A stretch of DNA of 64,000 nucleotides from Burkholderia thailandensis E264 (GTDB lineage: Bacteria > Pseudomonadota > Gammaproteobacteria > Burkholderiales > Burkholderiaceae), in contig NC_007651.1 in the NCBI RefSeq assembly GCF_000012365.1, forward strand, positions 1,364,001 through 1,428,000. The letters are read 5' to 3'. The notes beneath the pieces were generated by a model. The model saw only the letters and a program-made list of their open reading frames with translations. It was not told the origin of the DNA and made no database searches. Below, one piece after another: positions 52,117 to 60,584 of the stretch (the stretch's first letter is position 1; each line of letters opens with the position of its first letter). The translations under genes were made by a program, and so were the position numbers.

Positions 52117-52190
52117 GAGTCCGTCCGCGCGCGCCGATCGCGCGTGTTCCCCGGCGGCCCGCACCGGCGTCACGGCGGCCGGCGCGGGCG

Positions 52191-52985
52191 TCACCGCGCG
52201 TCGCCGCCATGCTGCGATTCCGCCGCCGCCGCGGCCGGCCCCGCCGGACAGCGCGCGACGGGAGGCGCGAGTGCGGCCGAATCGTCGGCCGCCGCATGTT
52301 TTGGCGCAGCCGACGCCTTTTTCGCCGCCGCGCCGTTCGTCGCGTCATTCGCGCGCGCGGCCGCGATCGCGCGCACGCCGGCCGCGATCTGGTCGGCCAG
52401 CGCGCCGATCGCCCGCCGATGGCCCGCGACAAGCGCGTCGTAGCCCGCCTGCACCGGCTCGACGACGTCGGTGCGGCAGGTCATCACCGCCTGGCTCGGC
52501 AGCGCGCGCACGCTCCAGACGGCCGCGAGCGCCGCGTGCCTGCCCGGCCACGACTCGAAGCGCTGGACGTTCACGCTGACCCGGTAGACGGGCACGCCCG
52601 CCGGATACGCGGCGTTCGCGACGTCGATCGTGTCGAGCCGTCGCGTGAGCGCCGACGATAGCGCGCGGCGGATCTCGTCGGCGGGCTGCGATGCCCAGCG
52701 CTCTTGCTCGAGCACGTCGACCTGCGCGGCGTTTTTTTGCACGACGAACTGATTCTTCGCGACCTGCTCCGGCACGTCGACGGCCGGCACCTGGATCAGG
52801 AACGCGGGATTCGCGCTGACGGTCCGTGCGGCGCCGGCGCCGGCGCCGGCGGCCGTCGCGTCGAGCGTATAGAAGTGTGCGGGCGGCGACGACGAGCAGG
52901 CCGCGAGCGTGGCCGCCGCGGTAACGGCAGCCGCGGCAGCCGCGGCGCGCGAAACACGCGCCGGTTGGAGCGAGCGTGCGGTCAT
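52191..52985 (-). CDS. pqiC: PqiC-type transport auxiliary lipoprotein
   Basis: PqiC is an outer-membrane lipoprotein that works with the PqiAB trans-envelope lipid system. The 264 residues have a signal peptide and lipobox LAAC (C30), then SSSPPAHFYTLD, the usual start of the ABC-transport auxiliary fold. The C-terminal ~50 residues are Ala-rich and low-complexity. Its ATG overlaps the pqiB stop (ATGA). Confidence 0.9.
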   Translation of the reverse strand: MTARSLQPARVSRAAAAAAAVTAAATLAACSSSPPAHFYTLDATAAGAGAGAARTVSANPAFLIQVPAVDVPEQVAKNQFVVQKNAAQVDVLEQERWASQPADEIRRALSSALTRRLDTIDVANAAYPAGVPVYRVSVNVQRFESWPGRHAALAAVWSVRALPSQAVMTCRTDVVEPVQAGYDALVAGHRRAIGALADQIAAGVRAIAAARANDATNGAAAKKASAAPKHAAADDSAALAPPVARCPAGPAAAAAESQHGGDAR

Positions 52986-54637
52986 TTCTGATCTCCTGGT
53001 TTGCCTTTCAGCAGCGATTCGGGATGCCGTTCGAGGTAGTCGGCGAGCGCGTTGAGCGACTGCAGCGTGCGCGTGAGCTCCTTCAGCGCGCCGCGCACGT
53101 CCGATTGCAGCGGCGAATCCTGCTGCAGCGTCGCTTCCGCGGTCGTGAACGTCTGCTTCGCCGCGGACAGCGTGTCGCGCGCCTCGGGCGCGACTTCCGT
53201 GTCGAGCCGCTTGAACAGCTTGTCCGCGTTCGCAAGCGCGCTGTTCAGGTTCGTGCCGATCTGGTCGAACGGCACCTTGTCGAGCTTCTTCGCGATGTCG
53301 GCGACCTGCAGCTGCAGTTCGTCGAGCGTGTTCGGCACGGTCGGCAGCTCGACCGGCTCGCGGGCGAGATCGATCTTCGCGGGCGCGGCCTTCGGGAAGA
53401 AGTCGAGCGCGACGTACAGCTGGCTCGTCAGCAGGTTGCCCGTGCGCAGCTGGCCGCGCAGCCCGTGCTGGACGAGCCGCGACAGCATCTCGCGCCGCGC
53501 CGCGTAGCCCTTGTCCTGCGCCGCCTCGCGGAACTTCCGGCCGAGCCGGTCGGGGTAGACGTTCATCGTCACCGGCATCGTGAAGTTCTTCGTCTTCGGA
53601 TCGAAATCGATGCCGATGTTCGTCACCTGGCCGAGCACGATGCCGCGGAAGTCGACGGGCGCGCCCACCGACAGCCCGCGCAGCGACTGATTGAAGTTCA
53701 TCACGACCTGCACCGGCTCGCCGTCCGGCTCGCGCATCGCGTCGCCTTCGTCGGCGCCCAGGCGGAACGTCATGTTGTTCGGCGCGGGCGAGCCGGCTGT
53801 CTGGTTCGGCGGCGACTGGAACGCGATGCCGCCGAGGATCACCGTCGCGAGCGACTGCGTGTTCAGCTTGAAGCCGCTCGAATCGAGCCGCAGATCGACG
53901 CCGCTCGCCTGCCACCAGCGCGAGTTCAGGCCGACGTATTGATCGTAAGGCGCGTTGACGAACACGCGGAACGTGACGCCCGTGCCGTCCTTGTCGAGCG
54001 AAAAGCCGACGACCTGGCCCACCTGCACGCGCCGGTAGTAGACCGGCGAGCCGATGTCGATCGAGCCGAGCGAATCGCCGCGCAGCACGTACTGCGTGCC
54101 CTTCTGGTCGCCCGTGACGGCGGGCGGCGTTTCGAGCCCGGTGAAAGATTTCTCGGTCTCTTCCGAGCGGCCCGCGTCGACGCCGATGTACGCGCCCGAC
54201 AGCAGCGTGCCGAGCCCCGACACGCCCGTCGCGCCGATGCGCGGGCGCACGACCCAGAAGCGCGTGCCCTTCACGGCGAAGTTCTCGGCTTCCTTCTTCA
54301 ACTGAACCTCGACGAGCACGTGCGACAGATCCTTCGACAGCTTGATCGTCTTGACCATTCCGATCTCGACGTCCTTGTACTTGACCTGCGTCTTGCCGGG
54401 CTCGAGGCCCTCGGCGCTCTTGAAGCTGATCGTGACCTCCGGCCCGCGCTCGAGCACCGATTTGACGACGAGCCCGATGCCGATCAGCGCGGCGACGAGC
54501 GGCACGAGCCACACGAGCGACGGCAGCCAGCCGGAGCGCCGCGTGATCACGGGCTCGGGAAGTACCGGCGGCTCGCCGCCGGGCGGGGTGGGAGGGGCCG
54601 CGTTCGGGTCGTGTTGCGGGCCTTGCGGTCTATTCAT
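52982..54637 (-). CDS. pqiB: PqiB, three-MCE-domain lipid transport protein
   Basis: PqiB forms a periplasm-spanning tube. The product has 551 residues with one N-terminal membrane anchor (GWLPSLVWLVPLVAALIGIG) and three MCE/MlaD domains, near residues 45-135 (FKSAEGLEPGKTQVKYKDV), 165-230 (GSPVYYRRVQVGQVVGF) and 285-390 (GAPVDFRGIVLGQVTNIG). A helical C-terminal region follows (about residues 440-540). Overlaps both neighbours. Confidence 0.94.
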   Translation of the reverse strand: MNRPQGPQHDPNAAPPTPPGGEPPVLPEPVITRRSGWLPSLVWLVPLVAALIGIGLVVKSVLERGPEVTISFKSAEGLEPGKTQVKYKDVEIGMVKTIKLSKDLSHVLVEVQLKKEAENFAVKGTRFWVVRPRIGATGVSGLGTLLSGAYIGVDAGRSEETEKSFTGLETPPAVTGDQKGTQYVLRGDSLGSIDIGSPVYYRRVQVGQVVGFSLDKDGTGVTFRVFVNAPYDQYVGLNSRWWQASGVDLRLDSSGFKLNTQSLATVILGGIAFQSPPNQTAGSPAPNNMTFRLGADEGDAMREPDGEPVQVVMNFNQSLRGLSVGAPVDFRGIVLGQVTNIGIDFDPKTKNFTMPVTMNVYPDRLGRKFREAAQDKGYAARREMLSRLVQHGLRGQLRTGNLLTSQLYVALDFFPKAAPAKIDLAREPVELPTVPNTLDELQLQVADIAKKLDKVPFDQIGTNLNSALANADKLFKRLDTEVAPEARDTLSAAKQTFTTAEATLQQDSPLQSDVRGALKELTRTLQSLNALADYLERHPESLLKGKPGDQK

Positions 54638-55292
54638 GAGGATTCCCTGAGTTTTCTACGTTGTCCCAGATGAGACGCGGATCGAATTGCATCGACGCGA
54701 GCATCGTCAGGATCACGACGGAGCCGAACGCGAGCGCGCCGGGGCCCGCCGTGATCACCGCGAGCGAGCGGAAATGGACGAGCGCGACCGTCAGCGTGAC
54801 GACGAAGATGTCGAGCATCGACCAGCGGCCGATCCGCTCGACGATCCGGTAGAGCTTGGTGCGCTGCATCGGCCGCCACGCGGAGCGGCGCTGCGCGGTG
54901 TAGACGAGGATCGCGAGCACGCCGAGCTTCATCATCGGCACGAGAATGCTCGCGACGAACACGACGACGGCGAGCGGCCATTCGCCCGACGTCCAGAAAT
55001 AGACGACGCCGCTCATGATCGTGTCTTCCTGCGAGCCGACGATCGACGCGGTGCGCATGATCGGCAGCAGGTTCGCCGGAATGTAGAGGATCGCGGCGGC
55101 GATCAGCAGCGCGAGCGTGCGCGCGATGCTGTCCGGCGTGCGCGAGTGCAGCGCGGCGCCGCAGCGCGCGCAGTGCTCGGGCCTGTCGTGCGAGCCGGGC
55201 GAAGCCGGCGACGGCCGCGCGAGTTTCTGCACGTGGCCGCATGCATGGCAGCTTGCCATGCCGGCGCGCGCGGCGGTAACGATTTCGGTCAT
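54630..55292 (-). CDS. pqiA: PqiA domain protein, second half
   Basis: The 220-residue product starts MTEIVTAARAGMASCHACG. It has an N-terminal CX2C...CX2C zinc-ribbon-like pair (CHACG, CARCG) and four membrane segments, including LALLIAAAILYIPANLLPIM and the conserved GVVYFWTSGEWPLAVVVF. It corresponds to the C-terminal half of the two-domain E. coli PqiA. It overlaps the upstream half by ATGA and pqiB by 8 bp. Confidence 0.92.
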   Translation of the reverse strand: MTEIVTAARAGMASCHACGHVQKLARPSPASPGSHDRPEHCARCGAALHSRTPDSIARTLALLIAAAILYIPANLLPIMRTASIVGSQEDTIMSGVVYFWTSGEWPLAVVVFVASILVPMMKLGVLAILVYTAQRRSAWRPMQRTKLYRIVERIGRWSMLDIFVVTLTVALVHFRSLAVITAGPGALAFGSVVILTMLASMQFDPRLIWDNVENSGNPHE

Positions 55293-55945
55293 CGCGCGCC
55301 CGCCTCGTCGGTCGGGCCGGGCGCCGCGCCGGCCGCGCGCCCGCGCAGCGAATCGGCGACGTCCCACAGCGTGCGCGGATCGAACATCACGACCACGGCG
55401 AGCATCAGCGTGAGCGCCGCGAACGCGAAGAGGGCGGCCTCGGGGACCACGCGCGCGAGGCTCACCATCTTGACGATGGTCACGAGGATGCCGAGCATGA
55501 ACACCTCGATCATCCCCCACGGGCGCACGAACTGGATCGCGCGCAGCACGCCGTTGAAGCCGGGCGGAACCGCGCCCGAGCGCAGCGGAAAGAGCACGTA
55601 GAGCAGCGCGGACATCTCGACGAGCGGAAACAGCAGCGTCGAGCAGAACACCATCACCGCGACGAGCGGCATCCCCTGATTCCACATCGCCTCGAGCGCG
55701 CCGAAGAGCGTCGTCTGCACGCGCATGCCGTTCACGTCCATTTCGAGGATCGGGAAGCCCTGCGCGATCAGGAACGTGATCAGCGCGCCCGTCGTGAGCG
55801 CGCAGATACGGTCCACCTGCGCCGAGCCGCTCCGGTAAAGCAGCGCGTCGCAGCGCGGGCAGCGGGCGGTGTCCTTGCCGCTAAGGCGCGGTTTGTGCAA
55901 CAGTGCGTCGCATTCGTGGCAGGCAATCAGGGTGTTTCTGTCCAT
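55289..55945 (-). CDS. pqiA: PqiA domain protein, first half
   Basis: The 218-residue product has an N-terminal zinc-ribbon-like pair (CHECD, CPRCD) and four membrane segments (GALITFLIAQGFPILEM with the TM1 Pro, MPLVAVMVFCSTLLFPLVEM, and two more). It corresponds to the N-terminal half of E. coli PqiA. It is first in the pqiA-pqiA-pqiB-pqiC unit, with every junction overlapping. Confidence 0.92.
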   Translation of the reverse strand: MDRNTLIACHECDALLHKPRLSGKDTARCPRCDALLYRSGSAQVDRICALTTGALITFLIAQGFPILEMDVNGMRVQTTLFGALEAMWNQGMPLVAVMVFCSTLLFPLVEMSALLYVLFPLRSGAVPPGFNGVLRAIQFVRPWGMIEVFMLGILVTIVKMVSLARVVPEAALFAFAALTLMLAVVVMFDPRTLWDVADSLRGRAAGAAPGPTDEAGAR

Positions 55946-56209
55946 ATGGAAAGGCGGTTGCGCGGCGTCGCAGCGACGCGTTCACAGGGCCGGAACCCGC
56001 GCCAATCTTATCAAAACGCGATTTCCGAAGTGTCAAGCGTCGATGCCGGCCGGATGGCGCCGGCCGCGCGCCGGCTGGCCGGCACGGCGGCGGCGGCCGT
56101 TTCGGGATTCTGCGATTCGCCGGCGGTTGCGGTAGCATGGCGGCCGTAACATGCGTCGGACGGCTCATGCGGCAGCGCCGGCGCGGCTTTTCGCTCAACT
56201 GAGGAATTC

Positions 56210-56773
56210 ATGGCATCGTATTCGTCGTCGGCTGCGCCCGCAGCAGCTTACACGCGCACCGCGATCGCGCTCCACTGGCTGATCGCGCTCCTGATCGTGT
56301 GCGGTTTCGCGCTCGGCTGGGTAATGACGAGCATTCCGGGCTTCACGCCGGCGAAGCTCAAATATTACTCGTGGCACAAGTGGATCGGCGTGACGGTGTT
56401 CGCGATCGCGATCGTGCGCGTGCTCTGGCGCGCGACTCACGTGCCGCCGCCGATGCCGGCCGGCATGCCGGCGTGGCAGCGCGCGGGCGCGCACGTGGTG
56501 CACGGGCTCCTTTACGTGCTGATGCTCGTGATTCCGGTGACGGGCTACCTGTACAGCTCGGCCGCGAACATTCCGGTCGTCTATCTCGGGCTCGTGCCGC
56601 TGCCGCGCCTGATCGACCCGGACCCCGCGCTGAAGGAAACGCTGAAGGCGGCGCACGTGCTGCTCAACTACGGCCTGCTCGCGCTCGTCGCCGCGCACGT
56701 CGCCGCGGTCGTCAAGCACCAGTGGTTCGACCGCGACGGCGTGCTGTCGCGGATGCTTCCCTTCCTCAAATAA
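56210..56773 (+). CDS. Cytochrome b561
   Basis: A 187-residue inner-membrane di-heme protein with four segments. Candidate heme His ligands are in IALHWLIAL, YYSWHKW, VVHGLLY and AAHVAAVVKHQW. It would pass electrons between quinol and periplasmic partners. GAGGA precedes the ATG. It is followed by two YceI genes; b561-YceI linkage is common and fits YceI binding of quinone-like lipids. Confidence 0.92.
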   Translation: MASYSSSAAPAAAYTRTAIALHWLIALLIVCGFALGWVMTSIPGFTPAKLKYYSWHKWIGVTVFAIAIVRVLWRATHVPPPMPAGMPAWQRAGAHVVHGLLYVLMLVIPVTGYLYSSAANIPVVYLGLVPLPRLIDPDPALKETLKAAHVLLNYGLLALVAAHVAAVVKHQWFDRDGVLSRMLPFLK

Positions 56774-56784
56774 CAAGGACCGTT

Positions 56785-57345
56785 ATGAAAGTCTCGTTTT
56801 ACCGCTACATGCTCGCGGTGTTCGCCGCCGCTTCGGTCGCCGTGTCGGGCGCCGCGCTCGCGCAGGTCGACGTCGCGAAGAGCAAGGTGTCGGCTGTCTC
56901 GAAGCAGATGAACGTGCCGACGGAAGGCGTGTTCAAGAAGTTTTCCGCGCAGATCAAGTTCGATCCGGCGAAAGCCGCGCAGGGCAGCGCGCAGATGACG
57001 ATCGACGTCGCGAGCTATGATCTCGGCGACCAGATGTACAACGATCAGGTCGCGGGCAAGGACTGGTTCGACGCGAAGACGTATCCGCAGGCGAGCTTCG
57101 TATCGACCGCGATCGCGCCCGCGGGCGGCAACAAGTACAACGTGTCCGGCAAGCTGACGATCAAGGGCAAGACGGTGCCCGTGACCGTGCCCGTGACGGT
57201 CACGCAGAGCGGCGCCGCGCAGGTCTTCGACGGCGTGCTGCCGATCAAGCGCTCGACGTTCAACGTCGGCACGGGCGAATGGAAGGACACGTCGGTCGTC
57301 GCCGACGAAGTGCAGATCAAGTTTCACATCGTCGCCGCGAAGTAA
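56785..57345 (+). CDS. YceI-family periplasmic protein (first copy)
   Basis: The 186-residue product has a Sec signal (MKVSFYRYMLAVFAAASVAV, cleavage near ALA-Q) and a YceI lipocalin-like barrel that in known members binds an isoprenoid quinone analogue. Marks are FDPAKAAQGSAQMTIDV, WFDAKTYPQASFVS and IKRSTFNVGTGEWKD. It starts 11 bp after the cytochrome gene. It differs clearly from the next gene, so the pair is not a recent duplication. Confidence 0.92.
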   Translation: MKVSFYRYMLAVFAAASVAVSGAALAQVDVAKSKVSAVSKQMNVPTEGVFKKFSAQIKFDPAKAAQGSAQMTIDVASYDLGDQMYNDQVAGKDWFDAKTYPQASFVSTAIAPAGGNKYNVSGKLTIKGKTVPVTVPVTVTQSGAAQVFDGVLPIKRSTFNVGTGEWKDTSVVADEVQIKFHIVAAK

Positions 57346-57412
57346 CGCGCGCGGCGGTTCGCACCACCCCTCGCGCCGCCTCTGAGCGCGGCGCCGTCAT
57401 AAGGAGATTGAT

Positions 57413-57991
57413 TTGAACAAGCAACTGATGATCGCGGCGGGCGCGCTCGCCGCCGCCCTGTCGTTCTCGGCGCATGCGGCGCCCGCCACGTACCAGTTCG
57501 ACCCGAGCCACACGTATCCGAGCTTCGAGGCGGATCACTTCGGCGGCCTGTCGGTGTGGCGCGGCAAGTTCGACCAGTCGAGCGGCACCGTGACGCTCGA
57601 CCGCGCGGCGAAGACGGGCACCGTCGACGTGACGACGAAGGTCGCATCGATCGCGACCGGCAGCCAGAAGCTCGACGAGCACCTGCAGACGGCCGACTTC
57701 TTCGATTCGGCGAAGTATCCGGACGCGACCTACAAGGGCACGATCAAGTTCGAAGGCGACAAGCCGGCCGAGGTCGTCGGCAACCTGACGCTGCACGGCG
57801 TGACGAAGCCCGTGACGCTGAAGATCGATTCGTTCAAGTGCATGCCGCATCCGATGCTGAAGAAGGAAGTGTGCGGCGTCGACGCGGTCGGCGAGTTCAA
57901 CCGCGACGACTTCGGCCTCGACTACGGCAAGCAGTACGGCTTCAAGATGAAGACGAAGCTGCTCATCACGGCCGAAGCAGTCAAGCAGTAA
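57413..57991 (+). CDS. YceI-family periplasmic protein (second copy)
   Basis: The 192-residue product has a Sec signal ([20 protein letters not shown], cleavage near AHA-A), then [34 protein letters not shown] and [11 protein letters not shown], the classic YceI pattern. The start codon is TTG at 57413, six bases after AAGGAG; no ATG fits. It ends a b561-yceI-yceI unit with a strong terminator. Confidence 0.93.
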   Translation: MNKQLMIAAGALAAALSFSAHAAPATYQFDPSHTYPSFEADHFGGLSVWRGKFDQSSGTVTLDRAAKTGTVDVTTKVASIATGSQKLDEHLQTADFFDSAKYPDATYKGTIKFEGDKPAEVVGNLTLHGVTKPVTLKIDSFKCMPHPMLKKEVCGVDAVGEFNRDDFGLDYGKQYGFKMKTKLLITAEAVKQ

Positions 57992-58050
57992 GCGTTTCGC
58001 GAAGCCGCCGCGCGCCGCGTGCGATGCGCGGCCGCCGCGTCGCGCCGACG

Positions 58051-58088
58051 AACCGCCGCGTCCCGTATCGGGCGCGGCGGTTTTTTTT
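58051..58088 (+). terminator. Terminator of b561-yceI-yceI
   Basis: AACCGCCGCGTCCCG pairs with 58069-58082 with a single bulge and is followed by eight Ts. Confidence 0.9.
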
Positions 58089-58250
58089 GGGGCGCGTGTG
58101 GCGCGTGCCTATAATCGTGCGCACCTGTCGTCGGCATTCGCCGCCGGCGTGCGCTGTCCGATTCCGCGCCGCTCTCGCGCGTGCGCCCGGCGCGGGCGGG
58201 CAGGCAGGGCGGCCCGCGCCGGACATCGACGACAACGATCAGGAGACACC

Positions 58251-59534
58251 ATGCACGCAGCCGACGCGGCCTTGCCCGCGGCCGATACCGTCTCCCCGCG
58301 CGTGTGGCGGGCCGTCGCCGCCGCGTCGATCGGCAACGCGCTCGAATGGTTCGATCTCGTCGTCTACGGCTTCTTCGCGGTCACGATCTCGCGACTGTTC
58401 TTTCCCGCCGGCAACGACGCCGTGTCGCTGCTGCTGACGCTCGGCACGTTCGGCGTGTCGTTCTTCATGCGTCCGCTCGGCGCGATCGTGCTCGGCGCGT
58501 ACGCGGACCGCCACGGCCGCAAGGCCGCGCTCACGCTGTCGATCCTGCTGATGATGGCGGGCACGCTCGTCATCGCGGTGCTGCCGACCTACGCGACGAT
58601 CGGGATCGCGGCGCCGCTCATGCTCGTCGGCGCGCGGCTGATGCAGGGCTTTTCCGCGGGCGGCGAGTTCGGCAGCGCGACCGCGTTCCTCGCCGAGCAC
58701 GTGCCGGGGCGGCGCGGCTTTTTCTCGAGCTGGCAGGTCGCGAGCCAGGGGCTCACGACGCTTCTCGCGGCGATCTTCGGCACGGCGCTCAACGCGTGGC
58801 TCACGCCCGCGCAGATGGCGTCGTGGGGCTGGCGCGTGCCGTTCTGCTTCGGGCTGCTGCTCGGGCCCGTTGCGTACTACATCCGCTCGAAGGTCGACGA
58901 GACACCCGAATTCCTCGCATCGGAGCCCGCCGCGAACCCGCTGCGCGACACGTTCGCCGCGCACAAGGGGCGGCTTGCCGCCGCGATCGGCGCGGTCGTG
59001 CTCGGCACCGTCGCGACCTATCTCGTGCTGTTCATGCCGACATACGGTGTCAAGGAACTGAAGCTCGCGCCGTCGTCCGCGTTCGCGGCGATCCTCGCCG
59101 TCGGCGTGATCCAGATGGGCTTCGCACCGGTGGTCGGCCACTGGTCCGATCGTCACGGCCGCGTGCGAACGATGTTCGTGCCGGCGCTCGCGATCCTCGT
59201 GCTGATCTATCCGGCGTTCGCATGGCTCGCCGCGCATCCGACGTTCGGCGCGCTGATCGCCGTGCAGATCGCGTTCGCATTCCTGATGACCGGCTATTTC
59301 GCCGCGCTGCCGGGCCTGCTGTCCGAGATCTTTCCGGTTCGGACACGCACGACCGGCATGTCGCTCGCGTACAACGTCGCGGTGACGATCTTCGGCGGAT
59401 TCGGCCCGTTCATCATCGCGTGGCTGATCCGCGCGACGGGCACGAAGGCCGCGCCGAGCTTCTACCTGATCTTCGCCGCGCTCGTGAGCATCGCGGCGCT
59501 CGTCGCGCTGCGGCGGCGCTTCGGGTTCCGCTGA
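58251..59534 (+). CDS. MFS transporter, metabolite:H+ symporter (MHS) type
   Basis: The 427-residue product has twelve membrane segments. Marks of the KgtP/ProP/CitA-like family are IGNALEWFDLVVYGFFA in TM1, FMRPLGAIVLGAYADRHGRK in the first cytoplasmic loop, MQGFSAGGEFGS and WGWRVPF. These symporters carry dicarboxylates, citrate or betaines; substrate not readable. AGGAGA precedes the ATG. Transcribed alone. Confidence 0.9.
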   Translation: MHAADAALPAADTVSPRVWRAVAAASIGNALEWFDLVVYGFFAVTISRLFFPAGNDAVSLLLTLGTFGVSFFMRPLGAIVLGAYADRHGRKAALTLSILLMMAGTLVIAVLPTYATIGIAAPLMLVGARLMQGFSAGGEFGSATAFLAEHVPGRRGFFSSWQVASQGLTTLLAAIFGTALNAWLTPAQMASWGWRVPFCFGLLLGPVAYYIRSKVDETPEFLASEPAANPLRDTFAAHKGRLAAAIGAVVLGTVATYLVLFMPTYGVKELKLAPSSAFAAILAVGVIQMGFAPVVGHWSDRHGRVRTMFVPALAILVLIYPAFAWLAAHPTFGALIAVQIAFAFLMTGYFAALPGLLSEIFPVRTRTTGMSLAYNVAVTIFGGFGPFIIAWLIRATGTKAAPSFYLIFAALVSIAALVALRRRFGFR

Positions 59535-59574
59535 CGCGCGGCGTCCGGCGGGCAAAAGAACGGCGGACGAAAAA

Positions 59575-59600
59575 AAGCCGGTTCGCGAGGAACCGGCCTT
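59575..59600 (-). terminator. Terminator of the secDF unit
   Basis: GCCGGTTC (59577-59584) pairs with GAACCGGC (59590-59597). On the minus strand it is followed by a run of six Ts (59571-59576 are A). It lies 20 bp after the secF stop. Confidence 0.8.
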
Positions 59601-59618
59601 GTCGTGCGGGCAGGGCGC

Positions 59619-60569
59619 TTATACCTGCGCGCCTGCGTTCGGATCGTTCGGATCGTGCGCGGACTTCTTCTCCTTGACGAGGTCCTCGCGCTTGATGCCG
59701 AGCCACATCGCGAGCGAGCCGGCGACGAACACCGACGAATAGATGCCGAACATGATGCCGACCGTCAGCGCGAGCGCGAAGTAGTGCAGCGTCGGGCCGC
59801 CGAAGAAGAACATCGACAGCACCATCATTTCCGTCGACGTGTGCGTGATGATCGTGCGCGACATCGTGCTCGTGATCGCATGGTTGATCACTTCCTGCAC
59901 GGTCATCTTGCGTTCGCGGCGGAACGTCTCGCGAATCCGGTCGAAGATGACGACCGATTCGTTGACCGAGTAGCCGAGCACCGCGAGCACCGCCGCCAGC
60001 ACCGACAGCGAGAACTCCCACTGGAAGAATGCGAAGAAGCCGAGAATGATCACGACGTCGTGCAGGTTCGCGATGATGCCGGCGACCGCGTACTTCCATT
60101 CGAAGCGGAACGACAGATAGATGACGATGCCGATCACGACGCACGCGAGCGCGAGCAGGCCGTCGGTCGCGAGCTCCTTGCCGACCTGCGGGCCGACGAA
60201 CTCGACGCGCTGCAGCGCGACGTCGGCGTTCTGCGCCTTCAGCGCGGCCATCACCTGGTCGCTCTGCTGCGCGGACGTGAGGCCCTGCTTGAGCGGCAGG
60301 CGAATCAGCACGTTGCGCGACGTGCCGAAGTTCTGCACCTGCGCGTCGGCGTAACCGAGCGTGCCGAGCGTCGCGCGCACGGGTTCGAGCTGCGCGGTCT
60401 GCTGATACTGCACTTCGATCACCGTGCCGCCCGTGAATTCGACGGACAGATGCAGTCCGCGATGGAACAGGAAGAACACGGCGGCGAGGAACGTCACGAG
60501 CGAGACCACGTTGAAGACCAACGCGTGCCGCATGAACGGAATGTCTTTACGGATGCGGAAAAATTCCAT
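59619..60569 (-). CDS. secF: Protein translocase subunit SecF
   Basis: SecF with SecD uses the proton gradient to assist protein export. The 316-residue product has six membrane segments, with the N-terminal RKDIPFMRHALVFN, the periplasmic FTGGTVIEV and, in the late helices, SVNESVVIFDRIRET, which carries the conserved Asp. It starts 15 bp after secD. Confidence 0.96.
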   Translation of the reverse strand: MEFFRIRKDIPFMRHALVFNVVSLVTFLAAVFFLFHRGLHLSVEFTGGTVIEVQYQQTAQLEPVRATLGTLGYADAQVQNFGTSRNVLIRLPLKQGLTSAQQSDQVMAALKAQNADVALQRVEFVGPQVGKELATDGLLALACVVIGIVIYLSFRFEWKYAVAGIIANLHDVVIILGFFAFFQWEFSLSVLAAVLAVLGYSVNESVVIFDRIRETFRRERKMTVQEVINHAITSTMSRTIITHTSTEMMVLSMFFFGGPTLHYFALALTVGIMFGIYSSVFVAGSLAMWLGIKREDLVKEKKSAHDPNDPNAGAQV

Positions 60570-60584
60570 GTGCGTCTCCGGCGC

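Larger units (their letters stand above)
51428..52190. other. 763-bp gene-free, repeat-bearing stretch
   Basis: No convincing gene on either strand. It separates the SpecificRecomb gene from the end of the pqi operon. Two short tandem repeats occur (51844-51870 and 52093-52116). Frames present are Arg/Pro/Ala-rich. Confidence 0.5.
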
